Below, one piece after another: positions 10,401-22,400 of a DNA stretch of 64,000 nt. The position numbers were made by a program, and so were the translations under genes. Source of the stretch: Durusdinium trenchii (taxonomy: Eukaryota > Sar > Dinophyceae > Suessiales > Symbiodiniaceae); contig CAXAMN010001248.1 in the NCBI GenBank assembly GCA_963970005.1, positions 1 to 64,000 of the forward strand. The letters run 5' to 3'. Below the pieces are notes generated by a model. The model saw only the letters and a list, made by a program, of their open reading frames with translations, was not told the origin of the DNA and searched no databases. Within the stretch, counting starts at the first letter, position 1; each line of letters opens with the position of its first letter.

Positions 10401-13400
10401 CACAATGGGTCCCTGGAAGGTGGTTTTCCTCTACCAACCGAGTGTCTTTTTTGGGGTCTTCCAGGGTGTAATCAACGAAGGTCATCCTTCACTCCTTCAC
10501 CATCCTCAGTTGCTGTTGGAGCTTCCCTGACCGAACTCAAGCAGCATGGACGGCAGCCGCTGGGGAGAAGTTGGGCAAGGGCGCTTCCGGGGGAACATAG
10601 TCACTAAACCCAAGTGCTTCATAGCACACTCCCAGTGCCTGGCATCCAGACCTGCCCAGCTCTTCGCCAAGAATCGTCTGCACGAAGGGACCACCCAAAC
10701 CCAGAGGCCCAAGAGCATGAACCATACACCGCGTGAGGCCTTAGCAACAACCAATCCCCCTCCATCAAGGGGGTGCATCAGGTCAGTTGGAGCTTAACTC
10801 CTGGGCACCAAGTGCAAGCCGTTCACCAACTGCCGTGGGGTGCAACCGTGAAACCCGGATTCCAAAGGTTCACACTCCGAAGTGTCGAAATTCGCCCCAG
10901 CTATCCCGATCCAGTCTCGTGCCAAACGGGTTAGCTGCTGAACTCTTGGGCCCTGAAAAAATATACAGCACAAAATAGCACAAAGCACAGTGAGTAGACT
11001 GATCAGGTCATCCAAGTCATCTTGGTAAAGGTAGACTGATCAGGTGTGGTTGATCCCGCCAGTTGTCATATGCTTGTCTCACAGATTCAGCCTTATTAAG
11101 CCATGCATGTCTCAGCATAAGCATGTATAAACACGGCGAAACTGCGTGGTTTCACCGTTTCGCCAGCCACGTCGTGTTGTTTCACCGGCGTCTTCGTTGG
11201 CATGGCTTTCGTCGCGCGTCGTGCGGTGGGCTGGTGCTGCAAACTCCGAAGAGCTCGCATAGGAGGAGGTGTTCCACAGCACGGGCGGCTATCCCAGTAA
11301 CGGAGGTTAGACATTTATATACTATGGCATGATGGGACACGCACACCCACAAACCCACACTTGTTCAATCCCTTGCTAGCAAGGCAACACCCTGAGTACT
11401 GCAGTTAAGCACTCCGTACACCCGAGCAGCCCTGTACCCCTACGAAGCGCCGCACGTGCTTTTCTCTCCGAGAAGCGGAAGGGCACCCGCTCTGGTACAC
11501 GCAAGCGCTGGCCACGGTCAAAGCAAATGGAATAGTCCACGTGCACCACCTGCGCAGACCGTGAGATGCGGTGCCCCGCAGCGCGGGCACCAAGTTCTTG
11601 TTGCATACCTTGAGCATCCTTGAGTTAAGGTTTCTCTATCCCACAAGGTCGCTATAGACCCCTGGTGGTAGAGGTGGAAGTTCGCTCCAAGGCCCGGCCA
11701 GCTCGGGGGTCGGGGAACCAACACCGGTTCAACCTGCCACGTGGCCGGGGTCTTTTCGGCCCAACTCCTTGAACTCATGACAGGCATTATGGCTTTCTCC
11801 AGGCCTATAGGGCCTATGGCTTGGTCATCTCGCCACCCGGAACGATCGGTGGGTGAACACCGGGTGCCGCCTCTCCGGTGGTCAGGTCCAAGAGCAGGTT
11901 GTCCAAGTGACGATCTCCCAGGCCAATGAGATGCCCCAAGATCCTCGGAAGGCCCGGACGATCCCAGGCGTTCGACGGTCGGCCAGTCCGAGTCGCGAGT
12001 CGCGAACGAAGAAGATCGGAGCACCGTGGGTCGTTCGGGACTGCTTGATGGGACGGAATGGGATGGGGATGGCGGTTCTTCTTGATCAAACTTGAGCATC
12101 CTGCACGCCTCGTGAATACTTCTCACAAACTTGACGGCACAATCAAACCCACAAGTAAAGGTTTAGTTGGATTTACAGCGTACGTTTGTGCCCTTGTCCA
12201 CTTGTCCAAGGGACACACGATAAGCACATCAAGACATGCATATGTAATCTATTCCCCGGACTGGGTATCTCCAAACTCGGTCCCTCTCCACCATTGGGGC
12301 ATCTCCACCTCCCCAGCCACCCTCACAAGCGTCGAGCTAAATGAGGTCGACAAGGTATATGCCCTCTGCCGCAAGAAGTGCTGTCCTTCCACTACTGTGT
12401 GCAATGAGCGGGCGACTTTGTCGGGACCCGTTACTCTTACGCAGCTATCAAGCAGTGACAACTCTTCACCACTAGCTAGCTGTCAAGCACTCAAGACCCT
12501 ACTTCGAAACCTACCCACATCTCAAAAGAAGAGGCAAGCCCTAATATGCAGCGTCAACCTACCTAATTAAATGCTTGTCTCTGCCTTCGTTTGAACTCCT
12601 CACCAGAAGATGTTTACAAAGGAAAACTGTATCTTAGGGCGGGGCCAAAAAATCAAAAAGGCCCGTCCTGGATGGAGAGAGCTTAAGAAAAGCTCGCGAC
12701 TGATGAGGTCCGAGGGCGAATCTGCTTGCATCTCATCAAAGGTCCTGGCGGAGGTTTTCTGCCTGGATTCGGTGTAACCGTGCACCCAAAGGATGTGCCC
12801 AAAAGGGGGAATAGGACCATAGGAAATTGAAGAAAACCCGAAATCTGTTCGTTGATTGATGTTTGGGATCTCACCAAGAATTTCGATGGTGCCATCACCA
12901 GCGCCCAAACCCCATGCACTTCATTCTATTAAAGAAATCAGAACCCTTGGTCATGAAGAGCTTGTTCAACAAACCTCTGGCTCGGCATCACGATCTCAAC
13001 CAATGACATCACACACTCATGGAAGCGGATGGCTGGGAAAACGATGTTCCTCTACAAAGCGGCTTCCTCTCCACGCCCCTTTCAAGTGCTCCAAGAGAAC
13101 CCAACCCAAATGGTCCCAACAAAAAGGCGAGTGCTCCACAACGCTTCCGCCCAAACGCCCAACCGCCCAACCGACGGTACGCTCGTGGGCCCCGGGGTCC
13201 GGGGTCCCCGGGCACCGCAGGACGCGGCGTGTCGAAGACACCGCGCCTCCGAAGCGCCTCCATCGGCCAGTGCCGGCGCGGGTGGTTCACATCCGAGTCC
13301 ATCGCCCTGGAAGTCCGGCGATCGACTCTGAAAGAAGGGCGTGCCGTGCCGGCCGTGCCCGCAAAACGAGCGAACGCGAGCGTGTTCCGATGCGAGGAGG

Positions 13401-16400
13401 ATTGGAGACCCTGTTGGATTGAAAGGAGCGTGCCAAGTCTTGAAGCTGGACGTGAACGCGCTGAGTCCACGTGACGCGCGGACGTTGGACCCGGAAGTTG
13501 GTTGAACCTTACTACCGTAGATGGACGAAATGTTCAAACCCTTGACCACATAGACTTCCCCCCCGCCACCCCCCACAGTTCAATGTTAAGTTTTATTCCC
13601 GGAGACTAGGGCCGAATGGACGAAACTCATCAAACCCCAAGGTACCAAACAAACTTGTAACTGACATTGAGATTTGGGGTGCGGAGTTCATGGAGACAAC
13701 ATGATGTTCTGAGGTTTGATTATATTGTCCATCTACTGTAGTCTTGGAGACGGTGCTGCTTGAAGACATACCACCCATTGTCCTTATGAGTGATGTGAGC
13801 TGCGCACCATTCGGGCTGGATTGCAATCCAGGGTGGACGGTGGAAAGCGAGCCTGGCAGGCCTTTTGACTCAAGCCACACAACTCACAAACCTGCACAGC
13901 TACTTCTCTCCCCAACCAAACGCCCCTCCGCAGCTCGCTCCGGCGAAGCTTGAATCCTTTGACTCCCACAGCTGCACGGCACTTGACTGACTTAGCTCAA
14001 AACCGCAGGTTCCTGAGTCGGTTAGCCCTGCATGGAACGTGACGCCGCACCTGAGGTGTTGTTGAATCTTCCGATGCCACAGGTCGGCACTCGCCAAGGC
14101 CTGGTGACGGCGAGTAGACGCAGCCGCCCCGTCCGCGTCTGGTCACCGAGGAAGAACGGTTTGGGTGGTGGTTTCGGCAGGGGGACCCTGGGTCGCGCCC
14201 CTTGGGCGCCACGTGGACTCCTCCCCTGAGAGGTTCACATGGGCTTAACGTGGATGGCTCCGAAAAGGAAGACCATGTTCAATTCGAAGAGCAAGCAGGT
14301 GGTGAAGTCACTCCACGATTATGTTAGTTCCAAGGAGGGTACCAAAAAAATCTTCGGACTTGCGACTCTGCCCCCCATGATGAAAGAGCTGATTGGAAGT
14401 GTCTCGAACCCTCCACAGTTCGGCTTTTTTCGGCGTCGCGCAAGCTTGTCAACTCCACACGTTGAGAGGCGCGACCCACAGCGATCAAAACCCGGGAAGT
14501 TCAGTCATGATGCGTTTTACCCCCTAACAATTGGTGGATCATGACTACCTGGTGGGGTAGAAATGAGTCATGGGAAGTTCTGGGTAAGATATACTGATGA
14601 GACTGTCTGGAAAATGACCCGGTCGAGTAGACATTTGGCCCCAACCCCTCTGAGCAAAGCTCGCCACCCCCCCCAGCCTTGGGCTTTTCCGTCTCCTGCT
14701 TTTGAGATGCCTCAACCGGAGTTGTATAGGGTGCATCAATTTAGCATATCAGAAGCAGTTCCATAAGTTCACCAAGTGGATTGCTAAGAATGCATCAGAT
14801 CATTTAGAATCCCTCTCGTTTAGGCCGCTGCAGCTTGCATGTCTAACTAAGTCCTTGCGATCAACGCTTGCATCATGTGCACATATCAAACCCCCCAAAA
14901 ATAAATAGAACAACACACAAAATCCCCAAAACAACGCCGCCTCTTCATGTTCCTCCTCTTCCAACCCGCCGTTCACGCCCCAAAAAAAGCCCCACCCCCC
15001 GGTGTCGGTGGTCTCACCTGGCGCCGTTGCTTGTGGATCACGAAGAGCGGCACGGCCGCCACCCAGCGGATCAGCCCCGCCCTACGGCGGATCCGCCACC
15101 GACGTCAGGCCAACATGGCCCTTTAATGAATTTGCTCGGCCCTAATATTGTTTATTTCCTATATAGCACAGCATGTATTTATTTATATATTGTTTTTGAT
15201 ATAGATATAATCAGACATATATATATATAATATAGATATAGATAGATATAGATATAGATATAGATAAAGATATAGATCTAGATATAGATATAGATAGATA
15301 GGATAGGATAGGATAGGATAGGATCGGAAGGCTTTTATCTTTATAAATATACGATGGTGCTTGCAATGTATGTAGGATAGGTTTTCACGGGTAAAGAGCC
15401 ACCCCGCGCCCAATGGCGTGGCCAGGGCTGGGGCGGCTGGAAGCTGACCACCAAAATGTCAAAACCCCATTAAAACCCACAAGAGTCCAAAACCACGCCC
15501 CTAGCAAATAGAAAAATGCACCAAATCAACGGTGCACGCGCCTGGCAGCGATGGGAACCACATCATACCCCCGGCAGCGCAGGCCACGAGTCCCGCAGGT
15601 GGGGCCCAAGGCCTCTAAGGCCTTGCAAGCGCCCGCCTCCACCACCGCATTGGCCTCGCAGGTCGGCACCCGGACCAGAGACGGACCATGGTGAGGTTGG
15701 CACGCCAGGTGAAAGGCGTGTGAGGTTTCACGAGTAGCACTAGTAGGGTGCGCTGGTGACAAAACGTTGGGCGCCTGCTAAAATCCATGTTGATAACTAA
15801 ACTGAACCTCTCAATGTTGAAATGATAAACAGTTAACCACCGATGAAATGAACCTGACACTGGCTGACCCTTGTACCATGGGGGTCGAATTGGAGACCCT
15901 GCGTAAACACCTACAAAACCATCAAAACATCTGGCAGGTGGAACCTGGAGTCTGCACTCAAGTGGCTTTGAGGCATAGCTGTTTCTATTCCTCGGAACTT
16001 CGGCCTCCCAAACACCCTGACGGTGGGCTTTTTGGGGAGTCCGGACGGTCCGGAACTGTGCAGGGAGAACTCCCCCCCGGCTCGACGCTCGCAGACATCG
16101 AGTGGTCCCAGAAGCCATCTGCAAGAGCTGCATGATTCGGCCATCCAAGCGCAAATCGTCGCTGCCCTTGAGGAGGAAGCTGTGCCAGGTGCCATCCTGC
16201 GCCTCCTCGGAGGGGATGGGAGGCGCAGGCTGGCGCTAGCGCCACGGGACAAGGAGAAGGAAAAGCGGTGGCTCTAAAAGGAGAAGGAAAAGACTGGACT
16301 CCCTGAAGCCAAGCCATCTGCACACATGGTTGGAGTGGGAGATGGGGTAGGCCCATATCATACAAAAACCTTGTCCTAATCATGTTCAACCAATGGTGCT

Positions 16401-19400
16401 TTGTGGGACTTAGGGTCCGGGTCCAGCGACTCCAAGCGTCAAAGCTTAACTTCTTGGGCTTGGTCTTGGTGGAGAGCAAGTGCACCTGGGCCACGGGATG
16501 AGCCATTCGCACGCCATGCAGAGTGACTGGATGAGTGATGAAGATCTCGAACTGAGGTGGAAAAGTGCCTGGTCACCCCTGTAGGCTTTGCGGTGAAGAG
16601 ACAGAAGGCTAAGAGTGGAGGATAAGTGCTGAAGGGATGGCCCCGCTGTGATCTGACAACCTTGCAGCGACTGAGCAGGATCGTTCTCTTGCGACTCAGT
16701 CGAACTGGGGTGATGGGGTTCATGTGCTGCTCCTACTGCACTGTTCAAGAGCAGCTCGCCTGTGCACTGAAATCAAATCATGGTGACAAAGTCTTGGTGT
16801 GAAACCTCATCTCCCCCAAATATCCTCAAAACCTTAAATCACCCATTCTCTCCACAATTGCTTTTTTCGTCTCATTGTCGCATGACGGGGCACTACCTCC
16901 GACGCGCGCGTGAGGCGCATGAGCGGCGCGCCAGGCGCCACGTCGATGGGAAGGATGATCTGCTCCTGGTCTTGAAACCTGAAACCCGGCGGAAGCCGCG
17001 CTTGTGGCGCGGGCGAGAACGGCAGCAAACAACGTGGGGTGGTGGGATTCACTGCAGTTACCCACACTACTTCAGGGGGATGCCGGACAAGAGATTCCGG
17101 AATCTGATGGGTGTCAGGTGGCGCCGAAAGGCAATCCACACCAAAAGACATGAATGAGCAATTCCTGGGCTGCTTCAGTTCGGCGGCTTCTTTGGGTTTC
17201 TCAACCTTGCAGAGTGGCTCGCCCGGGATTCCCGCAGGGTCCGTTGTGCTTTTTAGCCGTGTGCTTGCAATTGAAACCAGCTTCTTCCTGATATGTGGCG
17301 ATCTCAAATCAAAAGATTGCCCCTGCAGATTAAGATGGACTCTCAAAACCGCTGGGTTGTATAATATAGAGGAAAACTGTCTTCCACAGGGTAATCTTCA
17401 GGGTCCATGTTAGTTCAGAGGGGTATTGCCCCTGCTTCTTCCAGATATGAGTTCCCTCTGATCACACCAACATCGCTCGTTCGCTCCGCCCGTCTCCCTT
17501 CCACCACTCCAGGGCGCATCTGCAGCAGGTCGGGCGCCAGGTCCACCAAGGGCACGCTGCTGCTCGCGAAGTGGTTGCAGCTTCGCTGCAACACGTGGAG
17601 ATGGGCCAACAAGCTCCTCACAAGAGGAAAGCGCGCGGTAGTACATGAACAAAAAACAGAATAGTCACATCATATATACAGTAAGGACCAGAAATCATGA
17701 TTGGTACGCTTTTCCTCTCTTTGGATCTACCTGTGTGTACAAATAACTAGTTCTGAGAATGCTCGCTGTACAAACGTGCGCTGAGGCAATAAACCTCATT
17801 TAAAAAAAAAAAAAACTTTGATACGGTTCTTGCCCACAGTTGTGAGTTGAACAGTCTTTTTATTCATGTCCTAGATTTTGGCGTTCATGTGTTTCATTTC
17901 ATGTTACTAGCCAAGAGCCAATGAGAATAGATTAGTATAGTTTAACATCCAAGGCATCAAAGCAAATGTGATGAAAGATGTTAAAGCAAAACATGAGAGG
18001 AAACAATATTGTGGGGTGAACTATTTGTATAATTATGCGGTTTGTTTTTCATCTTTTAGCTCGATTGGCAGCCAAGGCATCACGACTGACCACTTGCCCT
18101 TTCTAGGGATGGATTGATTCGATAGCCCGAAGTTAGAGGCTGAGAATTGCAATCATTGATGGATTTCACGGACGATATGAAATATTTGTTTCTCATCCGT
18201 TGCAATTACCTACCAAATGAGCTAAAAGATTCATAAACCGTATAATTATACAATAATAGTTCACCGTTTTTCATCACTGTTGGGTGGCTGGTCAGGTCGT
18301 GGTGGCTGGTTTCGTGCTGGTCACTCCGGTCACCAGCGATGAACAACATCAGCCGGGTGCCTCATTTAGTGTCTTGAACTCCAAGGGAAATGGAGGAGGG
18401 TCAAACCCGGTCAAACCCTCTCCAATCCCAGGTGGGGATGATGATATGGCCCGACAATTCGGGCAAAAGAGAGGGATCGATTTGGTCCCATAGACGTCTT
18501 GGACTACGTCTTGATTGTTCACTTCGGGGTATCCCCTCGACTCATGGTCTAGACGCCTGCCCCTTCGGTGTCGGCCAAAACTGAACCCCACCAGCGACCA
18601 CGGGCGGCTAGCCTCTGGACCCCATTTTCGAAGCTCCCTACCAAACATCGCAACGCACAGCAGGGCACTACGACGCACGCACCCACACGGCGGTGCAAGT
18701 CGCACCGCTTCCCTCGCCGGCTTCCCAGCTCCTTTGCAGCTCCTGCGCGCCCTTCGCGAGACGATGCGGGCCATGCAGGTAGAGCATCCTGACGAACACG
18801 GATGCTAATCCCACCGGATCCCACGTGACCAGGTGACCAGGTGACCACCCATACTTACCAAATGTATATAGTTCCCCAAATAGATAGTTGGCATGCATTC
18901 CAATACATTACATTCTTCGGTGGGGGTCTACTTTCTATCCATTTGGGGACCACTATGCTCGCCAAACCCCAAAAAACTGGCATACTCACACCAAACCCAC
19001 CAATGCTTCAAGGGACACCTGTGTTGGACATGTTCCTTGTCACTTCTGCGGGTGAAATGTCACCATGCCACACAATTTGGATCTCATAAAGACCTATCGC
19101 TTCATGGCCGTTATAGAGCCCCTGCCACCGCACTGGCACCACAAATGTCGAACATCCTCACTTAGTGCCCCCTTCCACGATACTCACAAAGAGTCCCCAT
19201 CTTCTCGTGATCAGGCCACTGAGATGTACCCTCTGACTCACGTTCCATGGAAGGAAGGTGGAGTTCAAAGGAAAGTAGTCTTTCTTTCAGGGCCATGCCA
19301 TGCACATCCAACCAAGAGAGGTGGAGAGACCTGAACTGGGGACCCGAACTCGTGGTACATATGGGATAGGCGAAAAAGGACTTACTCAACCTCTCTAGGC

Positions 19401-22400
19401 ATCGTTCCGCCGTGTGTTCCCGGCACCTGCGGAGGGGCGGGAGGAAGATCTGCAAGAAGCGCCGCGCATAGACAGAGTCCAGCGAGGGCGCACAGCCCAT
19501 CAAACACAGCACCTGTCAGCAGGGCAAAGCCTTCCTTTATCATTTACTTGTATTCTTCTCCATCTTTATCATACTATTTTTTAATGGAAGGCCATTAACC
19601 TCATGATTCTTGGCACGGCTTCTTGTTGTATATGATGGATCTTGGACCAATCAACTCAGCTCCCCAAGGATCCCTCCAGCACGGTGCATTCATCCGGTGG
19701 AACGGTGGCCAGGCCACGACGGTGGGTTCTCCCACTCACCCATCCACCCGTCAGAAAAAGGCAAAGGAGCGATTGAAACCTGGCTGAGACATGAGGGTTT
19801 CCATCAATGGGGAGACCCCCAAATCATCCATTTAATGGGTTGTTGTTATCATAAACCATCCGTTTTGGGGCGCCCCCATTGATGCACACCATATAGCTCA
19901 CAGATTACACCACTCCCACCTGGGAGGGACTGCCGCTGCGATGGGGCTTTTCCACGTCGAGGTCTTCGAGCAAGTCCAGCAGAGGACCCAAGAGTTGCGG
20001 AGCACAGCTCGGAACCTCAGGATACTCGAAGAGGCTTGGAGGATGGAGAATGTCTTTGGCCTTTGAAAAGGGTGAGAATTTCAGTCGAAAAGGAACAGTA
20101 GGGTGAAGAGGTCTGGGCGTCAAACTCGAAAACGAGGCTCTCGGTTCAATTCCAAGGGCGGCCCGTGGCCTTGCGCGCAAAGGGCTCGCCTCGTCCACCG
20201 GCTTGGGCGCCAAGAAGGACTCTGCGAAGTGCAGGATCCGCGCGCAAACCTGAGACCAGGCCAGTTGGAGGCCAAAGACCAAAGACCAGGCCAAAGACCT
20301 CCGAAAAGTGCCTGATCTCTTCAGGTTGCTCGAATCTCGCTCATGCAGGGCTTAGCCTATCTGTGTCCGACCGGAAGCTCCGGATCGTGGGAGACGCCAG
20401 CTCGCCAGTTTGACCTTATATACTCCCTTCATGATGTGGCCGGATGACCAGGTGCTCGATGGGAACACCATGCCAATCGAGTTCATCACTTTCCCAACTA
20501 TACCTAGTCTTTGGAACCAGTGCTGGATCCGCTGGGCGATCGCCCTCCCCACCTCATCCACCGGGATGGCCATGGCGTTCAACGCGCGTGCGAAGCGCGA
20601 GGCGGTGCCCAGCAGCGCCGGATGCAGACGCTGGGCGATGGCCAGCGCCTTCGGCGTCCACGTGAGGTGTGAGGAGGGGGGCCTGGGAAGCTTAAGATAT
20701 GTGCCGACCCAGGCGGACCCTAGGGCGTTCACTCTGTTCAATACAGATGAGGTGACCAAAACGCTTTGGAGCGGAAACCTGGTGGAGGCCTGCACCTGAT
20801 GGTTCAGGGCGTCACCAGGTTGAGTTGGGCAGGAAAATGCACCTCGGACCCCAAATCCACGCCTCAACGCCTTGCTTCACTTGTCACAGTGAGGATCCAA
20901 CCCATGAGGTAATGTGAGCCCCCAAGCAAACATCTCAAAACCGCCAAAAACCATGTCTCCCGTCGAAATCGGTAAACCCGGTTCAACCTTTGGGGGGAGC
21001 TGTCACAGGCCAACCTCCTCAATCCTCAGACCGCTCAGACCGCTCCCCCCAATCAGCTCTCCCCTCCTTGGAAGACTCCTCTGCTGCCAGCGCTGGGAAG
21101 AGCACCACATGTGGCTTCCGATCGGCCACCCGCTCGAACAAACCTGCCAGCCGCTAGCAGCATGGGGGTTGGGAGGGGTTGGGGAACTGCTCAGGAGTGG
21201 GATGTAGAGGGAAGTTAGGTTGGAAAGTAGATGGCAGCATCATCGGTTTTTAAAGCATCGTTACGTGGCTCCAGGCCAGGCAGCTGTTGCAAGGAAGAAA
21301 GCTTCTTCGGTCACCGAAGACATCACCGGTGACCGTCCCAAGTCGCCACAGTGATCCACCAGCAAAAACGATCCAATTCCTCGATCGCGCCTGCAGCCAC
21401 CGTGGCCACGCTGTGCTCCGTGGAGGGACCTCGGGGGACTCCCGGGTTCAGGGAACCCAAAGGGATAACACTCCGTTGTTCCACTTCCATGGAACGTGAA
21501 GCCGAGTGGAATTGCTTGGAAGCCACTGCAACATCCCCCTTCGCCCCCAAGCACGTCATCGAGTCAGAAGCTGGGCACCCGCTCCGTTCATATAAGCCAG
21601 AAGCTGTGGCAGCAGCGGCTCCGGGAAACGCGTCCTCAGGGAGAAGTGGTGGAGCAACGTCCTGATGCAAGGACTTGTTCTGCAAGCTTCTTGTTCCTAG
21701 TAGTAAGAATGCTCCTGGTAGCGATGCCAGGAGCCCCTAGTAGCGTTCTTGCCCCTAGCAGCAATGCCCTTTGCTCCTAGTAGCGTTCTTGTTCCTAGAG
21801 GAAATGATTTTGGTAGAAAACTCTTGGGTGTACACCATCCCCTGGGCCCAGTGGATGATGATGGTTCAGTTGCAGGCCTTTCTCAACAATAGGGATAATC
21901 CTGTATCGATTGTTACAGGTAGTAGGACACCCCAATATATGTATATACATCTGCCAATAACAACCCATTCCCAGGACCCAGTGGATGATCATTCAGGCTC
22001 CACCGTGGCTCTAACCAGTCGCCAAATCGGCCGGAAGCTCCAAACCGTCTGCATTGATCGGAACACGTGGACTCATGGTCTGCATTCGGGGGGGACTGCT
22101 CAAGAGCGACCACGCCAAAGGAGCCGAGAAAGAGTGCCTCTTTCTCTGCCCTAGAAGTCCTGCCTGACGATATTTTGACTGACTGAAGTAAAGGATCTTC
22201 CTTTTTGGGTCACCTAAAGACCATTCTTGGTATAGTATAGTCTTTGACTCCCAGGGTGTGTTTAACATCTCGTCACATCAAGAGCTATGCATGGCGCCCA
22301 GTTCCCCCGATTCGCCGTGCCGCCGTGCCCTTCTGAAAGCTAGGCCTCAAAAGCGCCTCTCCCTCAAACATCAGACCCGCCTGACCCAAGTGTACCCCAA

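Noticed and set aside
11390..11440. CTGCAGTTAAGCACTC, loosely like 5S rRNA
   Set aside because: No further match to 5S rRNA, and it overlaps the kinase activation-loop exon and its donor.
14239..14544. 101-codon plus-strand frame with a Lys-rich start
   Set aside because: No motif, no splice-like context, and short for a stand-alone gene in this genome.
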